Assembly (NCBI GenBank): GCA_910579135.1
Contig: CAJTTM010000018.1
Span: 1-52,573, forward strand
DNA from: an uncultured Erysipelotrichales bacterium
GTDB lineage: Bacteria > Bacillota_I > Bacilli_A > Erysipelotrichales > Coprobacillaceae
Direction: 5' to 3'
Length of the DNA stretch: 52,573 nt
The notes under the pieces were generated by a model. It was not told where the DNA came from. It ran no database searches and saw only the letters and a program-made list of their open reading frames with translations. Shown here in pieces: positions 1 to 8,469 of the stretch (the stretch's first letter is position 1; each line of letters opens with the position of its first letter). The translations under genes were made by a program, and so were the position numbers.

Positions 1-9
1 ATAATGATC

Positions 10-73
10 AAAATGAAAAGACTGTTAACTATTTCATTTGTCAACAGTCTGAAAACTCCTAAATAGGAGTTTT
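10..73 (-). terminator. Double hairpin terminator of the rpmH-jag operon
   Basis: Two stem-loops follow the jag stop on the minus strand. The first has an 8-bp stem (AAAACTCC/GGAGTTTT, 52-73). The second has a 10-bp stem with one G-U pair (20-29 with 40-49) and is followed by TTTTCATTTT. This looks like a rho-independent end for the leftward operon. Confidence 0.8.
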
Positions 74-671
74 AATCTACATAAGATATAGTTATATATC
101 TATTTTTACCTTCGCCTTGACTTTCTGTCTTTAAATTAGACATTTTAGAAATAGTTTGATGCATAACTTTTCTTTCATCTGCTGGCATAGGATCTAATTT
201 AATAGGAGTCTTAGTTCTTTGAACTTGTTTACCTAGTCTCTTTGATAATCCCATAACTTTTTTATATCTATTTTCTTTATATCCATTAATATCTAAACTT
301 AATTCTACACGTTTTTTAAATTCATGATTAACAGCATTCTTTACAATTAAATTCAATGCCCTTAAAATCACACCATTTTTACCAATTAAAATAGAATTAT
401 TATTTGTATTAATATTACAGAATATTCTTCCATCTTGAATATAAGAAACAATTTCAACTTCAAAATCCATATTTGTAAGAGTTTTTCTAACAAAATCTTC
501 CATATATGTTTGAATCATATCAGTAGTATAACATTCAATAACTACTTTCTTAGAAAATAAACCTTTTTTCTCTTCAATAATTTCATAATTTAAATCATCT
601 AAAGCTATTCCTAAATCTTGACATGCAAAACTAATAGCATCATCTACTGTTTTTCCTTCATAAGTTTTCAT
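72..671 (-). CDS. jag: Jag/KhpB family RNA-binding protein (Jag_N, KH, R3H)
   Basis: A 199-residue cytoplasmic protein, normal length for Jag/KhpB. An N-terminal Jag_N domain (about 1-50, starting MKTYEGKTVDDAI) leads into a KH domain with the G-K-N-G loop near residue 98, then a C-terminal R3H domain (about 135-199). The family binds RNA, with KhpA in some species, and affects cell-envelope growth; in Bacillus jag follows spoIIIJ. Here it is the last gene of rpmH-rnpA-yidC-jag, six bases after yidC, with an AGAGGT ribosome site. The domain order makes the call secure; the physiological role is inferred from relatives. Confidence 0.93.
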   Translation of the reverse strand: MKTYEGKTVDDAISFACQDLGIALDDLNYEIIEEKKGLFSKKVVIECYTTDMIQTYMEDFVRKTLTNMDFEVEIVSYIQDGRIFCNINTNNNSILIGKNGVILRALNLIVKNAVNHEFKKRVELSLDINGYKENRYKKVMGLSKRLGKQVQRTKTPIKLDPMPADERKVMHQTISKMSNLKTESQGEGKNRYITISYVD

Positions 672-676
672 ACTTA

Positions 677-1540
677 TTACCTCTGATCTTTCTTTTCAAT
701 GTGATATATTTGAATATATACAGTTCTAATAATAGTAATAATATTAGTGGTAATCCAATACAAAGACATTGCAGTTGGCATTGATAATGCAAACCATACA
801 ATCATTATTGTCATAAAATAATTCATTGTATTCATTTGTTTTTGTTGTGCTGATGGTTTATATCTAGGATTACGTTTTAACATAATTTGATTGATTTGAA
901 TTGCAAAGAATTGAGTAAATCCAACAATTAAAACAATAATCAAATAATTCCAATGACCACTAGTCACCATTGACATAGGTGTACTACCTAAATTCAATCC
1001 AAAGAATGTTGTATTATAAATAACTTCAATACGTTGTACTGCTTGCCACATTGCAAACATAATAGGTATTGTTAAGAAAGTAGTAAAAGAACCAAACATA
1101 CTAATATCATGCTTTTTATATAAAGCCTGAATTTCAGCACTCTGTCTCATTTGAGAAGCTTGATCTTTACGCCCTCTATACTTTAATTGAATCTTTTCCA
1201 TTTCAGGCTGAATCATTTGCATCTTTTGAGTAGATACTGTTGATTTAACCATTATTGGTAACATTAATAAGTTTACAAATACTGTCATACCAATAACCCC
1301 AACAACAATACCACCTAGATTATTTGAAATAAATAAAATTCCTTTTGCGATTGGAATCGTTAAAAGAAAATCAAATATTCCAGCTGACATTGACCATTTA
1401 GTAGATTCATTTATAGCTCTTTCTGCAATTAACTTACCAGTTTTAGTATCTATATTAGCAGTACATCCAACTAATATTGCTATAAAAGCAACTAAACCAA
1501 ATATTTTCAAATATTTCTTTGTTCGTTGATCTAAATACAT
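677..1540 (-). CDS. yidC: Membrane protein insertase YidC/OxaA (SpoIIIJ type)
   Basis: A 287-residue protein of the short Gram-positive YidC/Oxa1 type, which inserts and folds inner-membrane proteins alone or with SecYEG. The N-terminus is a lipoprotein signal with the lipobox LVGC, so Cys26 should be lipidated. About five membrane segments follow, including the conserved region with the cytoplasmic Lys/Gln-rich hairpin (about 105-135, QMIQPEMEKIQLKYRGRKDQ) and the final segments near 190-275. It begins two bases after the rnpA stop, with GAGGATGGA as a plausible ribosome site, so it is probably coupled to rnpA. In spore formers the paralogue SpoIIIJ is needed for sporulation; a second copy may exist outside this window. 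Confidence 0.95.
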   Translation of the reverse strand: MYLDQRTKKYLKIFGLVAFIAILVGCTANIDTKTGKLIAERAINESTKWSMSAGIFDFLLTIPIAKGILFISNNLGGIVVGVIGMTVFVNLLMLPIMVKSTVSTQKMQMIQPEMEKIQLKYRGRKDQASQMRQSAEIQALYKKHDISMFGSFTTFLTIPIMFAMWQAVQRIEVIYNTTFFGLNLGSTPMSMVTSGHWNYLIIVLIVGFTQFFAIQINQIMLKRNPRYKPSAQQKQMNTMNYFMTIMIVWFALSMPTAMSLYWITTNIITIIRTVYIQIYHIEKKDQR

Positions 1541-1542
1541 CT

Positions 1543-1881
1543 TTACTTGTCCATCCTCTTCTTTATTTTATCACGTAAGAATATTAAATCATTTTTATTA
1601 CTTTCATATGAACACTCTAAAAACTTCTTTCTTACAATGATAATGTAATCAACATTTTGATTTTCATCAAAAACTTCTCTTGCCATCATTCTTACTTGCC
1701 TTTTTATCTTATTACGAATAACAGCTTTTCCTAATTTCTTGCTTACAGAAATTCCAATTCTTAATAAAGATAAATCATTTTGTTTGTAATAAACAACAAA
1801 TTTCGCATTCGCAACACTATTTTTATCTTTAATAATTTTTTGGAAATCTTCATTTTTTCTAACTCTATGTAACTTATCCAT
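1543..1881 (-). CDS. rnpA: Ribonuclease P protein component
   Basis: A 112-residue basic protein with the family signature RNKIKRQVRMMAREVF (about 56-71) and the N-terminal HRVRKNEDFQ segment. It binds the RNase P RNA and helps remove tRNA 5' leaders; the tmRNA in this window would also be a substrate. It lies between rpmH and yidC, the usual order at Firmicutes origins. No good Shine-Dalgarno sequence precedes the ATG: the upstream stretch is a hairpin plus T-run. Translation may depend on readthrough from rpmH or on a leaderless-like start, which is inference. Confidence 0.95.
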   Translation of the reverse strand: MDKLHRVRKNEDFQKIIKDKNSVANAKFVVYYKQNDLSLLRIGISVSKKLGKAVIRNKIKRQVRMMAREVFDENQNVDYIIIVRKKFLECSYESNKNDLIFLRDKIKKRMDK

Positions 1882-1891
1882 ATTTATTTAG

Positions 1892-1920
1892 AAAAAAAGC
1901 CACATAAAAGTGGTTCTTTT
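1892..1920 (-). terminator. Hairpin with T-run between rpmH and rnpA
   Basis: On the minus strand a CCAC/GTGG core stem, extended by A-T pairs, is followed by seven T residues, starting five bases after the rpmH stop. It probably terminates most rpmH transcripts and lets less message reach rnpA-yidC-jag, which matches the higher demand for L34. Confidence 0.65.
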
Positions 1921-1924
1921 TTAA

Positions 1925-2059
1925 TTAGGCAGATAAAACTTTTCTTCCTTTTTTACGGCGACGAGCAAGTACTTTTCTACCGCCTACTGTTGACATTCTA
2001 GCTCTAAAACCATGAGTTTTTGATCTTTTTCTCTTATTTGGTTGATATGTTCTTTTCAT
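1925..2059 (-). CDS. rpmH: 50S ribosomal protein L34
   Basis: A 44-residue very basic protein read directly from the minus strand. It starts MKRTYQPNKRKRSKTHGFR, continues with the conserved ARMSTVGGRKVLARRR segment and ends KKGRKVLSA. This is the full L34 pattern at the normal length. A strong GGAGGTG ribosome site (2066-2072) sits seven bases before the ATG. It is the first gene left of oriC. Confidence 0.97.
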   Translation of the reverse strand: MKRTYQPNKRKRSKTHGFRARMSTVGGRKVLARRRKKGRKVLSA

Positions 2060-2113
2060 TTTTTACACCTCCAAATTAATAAATTTTTATACACAGTAAA
2101 CATATGCTCCATT

Positions 2114-2142
2114 ATTATATTGTTTTTAATACAATAAGTCAA
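2114..2142 (-). promoter_or_regulatory. sigma-A promoter for rpmH-rnpA-yidC-jag
   Basis: On the minus strand TTGACT (2137-2142) is followed after exactly 17 bases by TATAAT (2114-2119), about 55 bases before rpmH. This is a near-consensus housekeeping promoter. Confidence 0.85.
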
Positions 2143-2187
2143 TGAAAAATTCAAAATAATGGCATTACTCCATAGTTTTTTCACAAC

Positions 2188-2460
2188 TTATTCACAATGT
2201 GAAACTATTTATTCACATATGTGAATAAAATCAATTTTTTATTATTATAAGGGCTTTTTTATAGTGAATATCTTGTGATTAAAGAGTGAATATATAAAAG
2301 ATATTCACATTTGTTCACAGTGCATAAATTTTTATTCACATATTCATTATCTTATATTTTGTGAATAACACTTCTATATCTATATATATCTTTATATTCA
2401 TATGTGTATAACTATGTGAATATCTTTTAATTCTTTTTTTTTAGCTTTTATTTATTCACA
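2188..2460 (+). other. oriC, upstream DnaA-box cluster (incA-like)
   Basis: Six exact TTATTCACA boxes occur here: plus strand at 2188, 2209, 2332 and 2452, minus strand at 2220-2228 and 2360-2368. Near matches are at 2301, 2311 (both plus) and 2415 (minus). The boxes at 2209 and 2220 meet head to head to make a perfect 20-bp palindrome (2209-2228). The region is AT-rich and gene-free between rpmH and dnaA. All the exact boxes use T rather than the C of the E. coli and Bacillus TTATCCACA. This is the first half of a bipartite origin of the Bacillus kind. Confidence 0.9.
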
Positions 2461-2474
2461 TTTTCCTTTATAAT
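2446..2474 (+). promoter_or_regulatory. Probable dnaA promoter with a DnaA box in the spacer
   Basis: TATAAT (2469-2474) has a 17-base spacer to a weak TTTTAT -35. A full DnaA box (2452-2460) fills the first part of the spacer, so DnaA binding should block RNA polymerase. This is the usual autorepression arrangement, here inferred. Confidence 0.6.
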
Positions 2475-2493
2475 AGGAACGTGAGGTGAATTT

Positions 2494-3825
2494 ATGAATC
2501 AGTTAGAAAAGCTTTGGGATGAAACCTTAGGTAAATTTAAAGAAAAAATTGAAGATATTGTCGTATTTGATTCTTATTTTTCTGATTTAAAAATTAAAGA
2601 AGTCCAAAATGATAAAATTATTATTCTTATTGATTTTAAATTTAATTTATCTTTTATAGAAGAAGAAAAAGATACTCTACAAAATATATTTAATTCTCTT
2701 TCTGATTATAATTATGAATTATGCTTTATAGCTAAAGAAGATTATATAGATCAAAATCAAAGTGAAGATATTGATATTGATATAGTTGATAATTTAAATG
2801 CAGAAATGACTTTTGAAAATTTTGTAGTAGGTAGTAGTAATAAAATTGCTCAAAACGCCTCTTTAGCAGTTGCAAGAAAACCTGGTACTTCTTATAATCC
2901 TTTATTTATTCATAGTCAATCTGGTTTAGGTAAAACGCATTTATTGAATGCGATTGGAAATTATATGAAGAAAAATAATCCTTCTACTAAGATTCTTTAT
3001 ACAACAAGTGAAGAATTCTTAAATGAATATGTTAAACATATTCAAATGAATAAGATGGATGAATTTAATAAAAAATATCGTCATATTGACTTACTATTGA
3101 TAGATGATATTCAATTCTTAGCATCTAAAGAATCATCAAGTGAAGTTTTATTTAATATATTTAATGAATTAAAAAGAAATAATAAACAAATAGCAATCAC
3201 AAGTGATAAACATCCTAGAGAATTAAAAGGAATGGAAGGACGTTTAGTAAGTCGTTTCATGCAAGGATTAACTGTTAGTATAGATACACCTGAATTTGAG
3301 ACTTCTAAAGCTATTTTAAGAAAAAAAATAGAAGTAGAAAATGTTGAATATTCTATTAACGAAGAAGTTTTAGACTTTATTGCAAGTCATTTTAATAAAG
3401 ATGTTAGAGAACTAGAAGGATCTTTAAAAAGATTATTATTCTTTAAGATCATTTCTACTAAAAAAACAAATGTTATTGATTTAGATTTTGCTTTAGAAGC
3501 ATTTGCTGACTCTTATGTAAGTAATGCACCAAAAAAAGAACTTACCGTTGATTATATCAAGAAAACAGTAGCAGATTATTATAATTTAACTGTATCTCAA
3601 ATTAATTCTAAATCAAGAACATCTAATATTATTATTGCTAGACATATAGCTATGTATCTTGTAAGAACACTTATAAAAGATATATCCTATATTCAAATTG
3701 GACATGAATTTGGTGGAAGAGATCATTCTACTGTCATGAAAGCATGCGATAAAGTTTCTAATAATATGAAAAAAGACATCAATTATAAAAAAGCTATTGA
3801 AGATATAAAAAGTAAACTTGTATAA
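2494..3825 (+). CDS. dnaA: Chromosomal replication initiator DnaA
   Basis: A 443-residue AAA+ initiator of normal length. Domain I covers about 1-80 and a short acidic domain II linker about 85-102. Domain III holds Walker A (SGLGKTH, about 143-149) and Walker B (LLLIDDIQF, near 200). Domain IV ends with the DNA-binding signature GHEFGGRDHSTV near 404-415. It binds the TTATTCACA boxes found on both sides of the gene and opens the origin. The start is the ATG after GTGAGGTG. It is first in the rightward dnaA-dnaN-yaaA-recF-gyrB-gyrA series, with a DnaA box overlapping its own promoter. Confidence 0.98.
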   Translation: MNQLEKLWDETLGKFKEKIEDIVVFDSYFSDLKIKEVQNDKIIILIDFKFNLSFIEEEKDTLQNIFNSLSDYNYELCFIAKEDYIDQNQSEDIDIDIVDNLNAEMTFENFVVGSSNKIAQNASLAVARKPGTSYNPLFIHSQSGLGKTHLLNAIGNYMKKNNPSTKILYTTSEEFLNEYVKHIQMNKMDEFNKKYRHIDLLLIDDIQFLASKESSSEVLFNIFNELKRNNKQIAITSDKHPRELKGMEGRLVSRFMQGLTVSIDTPEFETSKAILRKKIEVENVEYSINEEVLDFIASHFNKDVRELEGSLKRLLFFKIISTKKTNVIDLDFALEAFADSYVSNAPKKELTVDYIKKTVADYYNLTVSQINSKSRTSNIIIARHIAMYLVRTLIKDISYIQIGHEFGGRDHSTVMKACDKVSNNMKKDINYKKAIEDIKSKLV

Positions 3826-3827
3826 AG

Positions 3828-3919
3828 TTATTCACACTTATGCACAACTTATTCACAGAAAAATATACTAAATATACTAAATATAACTATATTTTTCTAC
3901 TTATTCACACTTATGCACA
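3828..3919 (+). other. oriC, dnaA-dnaN box cluster and candidate DNA unwinding element
   Basis: Five DnaA boxes all point the same way: TTATTCACA at 3828, 3849 and 3901, and TTATGCACA at 3838 and 3911. Between 3858 and 3900 lies a purely A+T-dominated stretch with a tandem ATACTAAAT repeat, suited to unwinding. Its CTA/ATA triplet phasing next to the box array recalls the DnaA-trio element of Bacillus, but that match is only by eye. This is the second half of the bipartite origin, where melting is expected. Confidence 0.85.
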
Positions 3920-3972
3920 ATATTATTAATATTAAAGATATTTAAAACATATATATATAAAAGGAGAAGATT

Positions 3973-5076
3973 ATGAATTTTAAAATTAAAAGAACTGAAT
4001 TATTAAATGCCTTAGTTAAAGTTTCAAGAGCTGTTTCTTTAAAAAGTCCTTTACCAGTATTAACTGGTATTAAGTTTGATTTGAAAGAAGATTGTTTAGT
4101 ATTAACTGGTAGTGATAGTGATATTACTATTCAAACATCTATTAACGAAAATATTGAAATTATAGAAAAAGGTTCTGTTATTTTATCATCTAAATTTATT
4201 TTAGAGATTATTAGAAAAATTGATGGTGATATTGTACATATATTTATTGTAGATGGTAATCTTACTAGAATTGAAAGTTCATCTTCTAAATTTGATTTAA
4301 ATGGAACACCTGCTATAGAATATCCAAGAATTGATTTAAGTCAAACAGGAAGTCACTTTCAATTAAAGTCTATGCAATTAAAAGAAACAATAGAACAAAC
4401 TTCTTTTGCAACTAGCGAAAAAGAAACAAGACCTATTTTTACTGGTGTAAATTTTAAGGCTAAAGATAATGTTTTAGAATGTGTTGCGACTGATAGTTAT
4501 AGAATTGCGAAAAAAACATTATATATAGATTCTGATATTTCATTTGATATTATTATTCCTAAAAAAAGTTTAATAGAAATTAGTAGAATTATAGAAAAAG
4601 ATGAACTTATCGATTTATATGTTTCTGATCGTAAAGTTTTATTCGTTATTAATAATGTTTATATTCAAACAAGACTTATTGATGGAACATTCCCTAATAT
4701 TAAAGCTATTATACCTGATACATTTAATTATTCATTAAATGTAAAAACTATAGATGTATTAAGTGCATTAGATAGAGCTTCATTACTTTCTACAGAACAA
4801 AATCATATTGTAAAATTAACTATGGATCCTGATAATGTTGTAATGTCTTCATTTAGTCAAGAAATTGGATCTGTTGAAGTTAATTTATCTTCAGCATTCT
4901 ATAAAGGTGATCCTTTACATATATCATTTAGTTCTAAATATATGAATGAAGCTGTTAGAAGTATTAATACAGAAAAAATTGTTATTTTATTTACTGGTGA
5001 AATGAAAGCATTTGTAATCAAGGATATGGAGAAAGATGATATTATTCATTTAGTTTTACCTGTAAGGACTTATTAA
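3973..5076 (+). CDS. dnaN: DNA polymerase III beta sliding clamp
   Basis: A 367-residue protein with the three-fold clamp architecture: domain 1 about 1-120 (start MNFKIKRTELLNALVKVSRA), domain 2 about 128-245, domain 3 about 246-367 ending in the conserved LVLPVRTY. The ring tethers DNA polymerase III to DNA and recruits other partners. The ATG follows AAGGAGA, and the gene is separated from dnaA by the second DnaA-box cluster. A clear terminator follows immediately, so yaaA and recF need their own promoter. Confidence 0.98.
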   Translation: MNFKIKRTELLNALVKVSRAVSLKSPLPVLTGIKFDLKEDCLVLTGSDSDITIQTSINENIEIIEKGSVILSSKFILEIIRKIDGDIVHIFIVDGNLTRIESSSSKFDLNGTPAIEYPRIDLSQTGSHFQLKSMQLKETIEQTSFATSEKETRPIFTGVNFKAKDNVLECVATDSYRIAKKTLYIDSDISFDIIIPKKSLIEISRIIEKDELIDLYVSDRKVLFVINNVYIQTRLIDGTFPNIKAIIPDTFNYSLNVKTIDVLSALDRASLLSTEQNHIVKLTMDPDNVVMSSFSQEIGSVEVNLSSAFYKGDPLHISFSSKYMNEAVRSINTEKIVILFTGEMKAFVIKDMEKDDIIHLVLPVRTY

Positions 5077-5097
5077 GAGGAGTAATCCTCTTTTTTC
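5075..5097 (+). terminator. Terminator after dnaN
   Basis: A 7-bp stem AAGAGGA/TCCTCTT with loop GTAA overlaps the dnaN stop and is followed by a T-run. Confidence 0.88.
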
Positions 5098-5237
5098 TTT
5101 ATTTTAAGCCTTTTAAGAGCATTTTCACTCATTTATAGATAAATTATGTATTTCAATAAAAATTGATTATAACTGGTAAAATTAATGATTTTATGTTATA
5201 ATAGTTAAGCTATATTATAAATAAAAGGTGTGAGAAA

Positions 5238-5453
5238 ATGAACAAAGTAAGAATAAAAACTGATTATATAACACTAGGTCAATTTTTAAAACTCGCAGAT
5301 ATTGTTGATTCTGGAGTAACAGCTAAATTTATCATTCAAGATGGTCTAGTCAAAGTTAATGGTGAAGTTGAAGTTAGACGTGGTAAAAAGCTATATAACA
5401 ATGATGAAGTGACTTTTGAAGATAAAACTTATGTAGTTCAAAGTGATCATTAA
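5238..5453 (+). CDS. yaaA: S4-domain RNA-binding protein YaaA (RlbA)
   Basis: A 71-residue protein made of a single S4 RNA-binding fold (TLGQFLKLADIVDSGVTAKF...VKVNGEVEVRRGKKL). This is the small conserved protein found upstream of recF in Firmicutes; its exact role is uncertain, with links to ribosome biogenesis. The last 11 bases overlap recF, which suggests translational coupling. A TATAAT with TGn extension (5194-5202) is the likely promoter. Confidence 0.92.
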   Translation: MNKVRIKTDYITLGQFLKLADIVDSGVTAKFIIQDGLVKVNGEVEVRRGKKLYNNDEVTFEDKTYVVQSDH

Positions 5454-6555
5454 AGATATCTCATTAAAAAATTTTCGTAATTATAAAGAGTGTCAAGTCA
5501 GTTTTGATCCTTTTATGAATATATTTATAGGTAAAAATGCTCAAGGTAAAACCAATTTATTAGAAGCGATTTATTTATTATCCTTATCTAAAAGTTTTAA
5601 AACAAATATATTAACAGAGATGATTTATTTTGATAAAGATTTTTCTAAATTATCAGCTTATATAGAATCATCTTCTAAAAATATTTTATTAGAGATAGTT
5701 ATATCTAAATTGGGTAAGAAAGCTATGATTAATTCTTCTGAAATATCTAAGAGCAGTGATTATGTAGGATATTTAAATGTTGTTTTATTTGTTCCAGAGG
5801 ATTTGATGTTGATTAAGGGAAGTCCTAAAAACAGAAGGAGTTTTATGGATATTGAGATTTCTAAGATATCTCCTATTTATTTATTTAATTTAAATAAATA
5901 TAAGAAATTATTAAAAGAAAGAAATCAATATTTAAAGATATTACATGACAAACATCAAAAAGAAGATGATTATTTAGAAGTATTAAGTGAACAAATATCT
6001 AAATTATCAGTTGATTTAATTAAAAGAAGAATTGAATTTATTGATTTATTGAATGATATTACTAAAAAGATATATCATTATATTTCTTTAGATGAAGAGA
6101 AATTATTTTTAACTTATAAATCTAGTTTTAAAAAATATGATTATGATTATATTTTAGAAAAATATAGAGAAAATTATAGTAAAGATATTTTATATTCAAA
6201 GACAAATGTTGGTATTCATAAAGATGATATTAGAATAGATTTAGACGAACAAAATGCAAGTATTTATGCTTCACAAGGACAGCAAAGAAGTATTGTATTA
6301 GCTATTAAAATAGCTTTGTTAGAATTGATAAAGAAGGAGATAGGAGAGTATCCTATTTTATTATTAGATGATGTTTTAAGTGAATTAGATGATAGTAGAA
6401 AAACGAAGTTATTGAATCTTATTCAAAATAAGGTACAAACATTTGTAACAACAACATCTATTTCAGGAATACATCATGAAGTGATAAATAAGTCAAAAAA
6501 AATATATATTGAAGATGGTATGGTGAAAGGAGTAGAAGAATGGAAGAAAAAGTAG
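5443..6555 (+). CDS. recF: DNA replication and repair protein RecF
   Basis: A 370-residue SMC-like ATPase that acts in RecFOR gap repair and loads RecA at stalled forks. Walker A is GKNAQGKT (30-37), the ABC signature is SQGQQRS near 282, and Walker B is ILLLDDVLSELD near 308-319. The start is GTG (GTGATCATT), giving MIIKDISLKNFRNY, and lies inside the end of yaaA. The 3' end overlaps gyrB by 16 bases. RecR, its pathway partner, is at 26144 in this window. Confidence 0.96.
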   Translation: MIIKDISLKNFRNYKECQVSFDPFMNIFIGKNAQGKTNLLEAIYLLSLSKSFKTNILTEMIYFDKDFSKLSAYIESSSKNILLEIVISKLGKKAMINSSEISKSSDYVGYLNVVLFVPEDLMLIKGSPKNRRSFMDIEISKISPIYLFNLNKYKKLLKERNQYLKILHDKHQKEDDYLEVLSEQISKLSVDLIKRRIEFIDLLNDITKKIYHYISLDEEKLFLTYKSSFKKYDYDYILEKYRENYSKDILYSKTNVGIHKDDIRIDLDEQNASIYASQGQQRSIVLAIKIALLELIKKEIGEYPILLLDDVLSELDDSRKTKLLNLIQNKVQTFVTTTSISGIHHEVINKSKKIYIEDGMVKGVEEWKKK

Positions 6556-8459
6556 AACATAGTTATGATGAGTCTGATATTCAAGTCTTAGAGGGTCTTG
6601 AAGCTGTTAGAAAAAGACCAGGTATGTACATAGGTACAACTTCTATTAGAGGTTTACATCATCTTGTATGGGAAATTGTTGATAACTCTATTGATGAAGC
6701 ATTAGCAGGTTATTGTAGTGAGATTAGAGTTTTATTAGAAAAAGATGATATTGTGAAAATTATAGATAATGGTAGAGGTATGCCAACAGGTATTCATGCG
6801 AAAACTGGACTTAGTACAGTAGAAACTATCTTTACTGTTTTACATGCTGGTGGTAAATTTGGTGGTGGAGGATATAAAGTTTCTGGTGGTTTACATGGTG
6901 TAGGAGCAAGTGTTGTTAATGCATTAAGTGAATGGTTAGAAGTTTTTGTTCATAGAGATGGTCAAATTTACTATCAAAAGTTTGAAAAAGGTGGTCAACC
7001 AGTTGATCAATTAAAAGTTATAGGAGAATGTGATGATACAGGTACAACTGTTGTATTTAAAGCTGATCCTATTATTTTTGAAGAAACAACTGTTTATGAT
7101 TTTGATACTTTAAATCAAAGAATTAGAGAATTGGCATTCTTAAATAAAGGTTTAAAACTAGTTATAGAAGATCATCGTATAGATACTCCAAAGATAAATA
7201 AATACCATTATGAAGGTGGTATTAAGGAATATGTAAAGTATTTAAATAGAAATAAAACAGCAATACATGAAGAAGTTATTTATGTTGAAGATGAAGTTGA
7301 TGATATTAAAGTAGAAGTGAGTATGCAATATAATGATGGTTATCAACCTAATATATATTCATTCTGTAATAATATTAATACTCATGAAGGTGGAACTCAT
7401 GAAGAAGGATTTAGATTAGCACTTACAAGAGTTATTAATAATTATGCAAAGAATAATAATTTTTTAAAGAAGGATGATGAATCTTTAAGTGGTGATGATT
7501 GTAGAGAAGGATTAACTGCTATTATTTCTGTAAAACATCCTGATCCTCAATATGAAGGACAAACAAAGACAAAATTAGGAAATGCAGAAGTGAGAAAAAT
7601 CGCAAGTTCTATCATTTCTACTGCATTGGATAAATTCTTATTAGAAAATCCAGATACTGCTAAAATTATTATGGATAAAGCAATTGTTGCTTCAAGAGCA
7701 AGAATGGCTGCAAAACGTGCAAGAGAAATGACAAGAAGAAAGACAGCATTGGATAGTATTGCTTTACCTGGAAAGTTAGCTGATTGTTCTTCAAAAGATC
7801 CATCTGAATGTGAAGTCTTTATAGTCGAAGGGGATTCAGCTGGTGGTAGTGCTAAAAATGGTAGGGATCGTAGAATACAAGCTATTCTTCCTTTAAGGGG
7901 AAAGATTTTAAATGTTGAAAAAGCAAGAATTGATAGAGTTTTAGGTAGTGATACTATTCGTTCAATGATTACTGCTTTTGGTACTGGTATAGGAGAAGAT
8001 TTTGATATTAATAAATTAAGATATCATAAGATTGTTATTATGACAGATGCTGATGTTGATGGTGGACATATTAGAATATTGATGTTGACATTCTTATATC
8101 GTTTCTTTAGACCATTGATTGAACAAGGTTTTGTTTATGCTGCTCAACCTCCTTTATATTTATTAAGACATGGTAAAGAGGATCATTATTTATATAGTGA
8201 TTATGAATTAGATAAGTTAAGAGAAGAATTAGGAGCAGGTGCAAAATATTCTATTCAACGTTATAAAGGTTTAGGAGAGATGGATGCTGAACAATTATGG
8301 GATACAACTATGAATCCTGAAAATAGAGTATTATGGCAAATTGATTTAGATGATGCTATGGAAGCTGATGCTATGTTTGATATATTAATGGGTGAAAAGG
8401 TAGAACCTAGACGTGAATTTATACAAGAACATGCTAATGAAGCTGAATTAGATTTATAG
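6540..8459 (+). CDS. gyrB: DNA gyrase subunit B
   Basis: A 639-residue type IIA topoisomerase ATPase subunit. The GHKL ATPase domain shows EIVDNSIDEALAG and DNGRGMP, with QTKTKLGN at the transducer; the Toprim domain shows FIVEGDSAGGSAKNGR and the metal-binding DADVDGGHIR. With GyrA it introduces negative supercoils. It overlaps recF by 16 bases and is followed 10 bases later by gyrA, so the two subunits should be made together. A standard origin-proximal gene; the EGDSAGG form and the gene order favour gyrase over topoisomerase IV. Confidence 0.98.
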   Translation: MEEKVEHSYDESDIQVLEGLEAVRKRPGMYIGTTSIRGLHHLVWEIVDNSIDEALAGYCSEIRVLLEKDDIVKIIDNGRGMPTGIHAKTGLSTVETIFTVLHAGGKFGGGGYKVSGGLHGVGASVVNALSEWLEVFVHRDGQIYYQKFEKGGQPVDQLKVIGECDDTGTTVVFKADPIIFEETTVYDFDTLNQRIRELAFLNKGLKLVIEDHRIDTPKINKYHYEGGIKEYVKYLNRNKTAIHEEVIYVEDEVDDIKVEVSMQYNDGYQPNIYSFCNNINTHEGGTHEEGFRLALTRVINNYAKNNNFLKKDDESLSGDDCREGLTAIISVKHPDPQYEGQTKTKLGNAEVRKIASSIISTALDKFLLENPDTAKIIMDKAIVASRARMAAKRAREMTRRKTALDSIALPGKLADCSSKDPSECEVFIVEGDSAGGSAKNGRDRRIQAILPLRGKILNVEKARIDRVLGSDTIRSMITAFGTGIGEDFDINKLRYHKIVIMTDADVDGGHIRILMLTFLYRFFRPLIEQGFVYAAQPPLYLLRHGKEDHYLYSDYELDKLREELGAGAKYSIQRYKGLGEMDAEQLWDTTMNPENRVLWQIDLDDAMEADAMFDILMGEKVEPRREFIQEHANEAELDL

Positions 8460-8469
8460 GAGGTAAATA

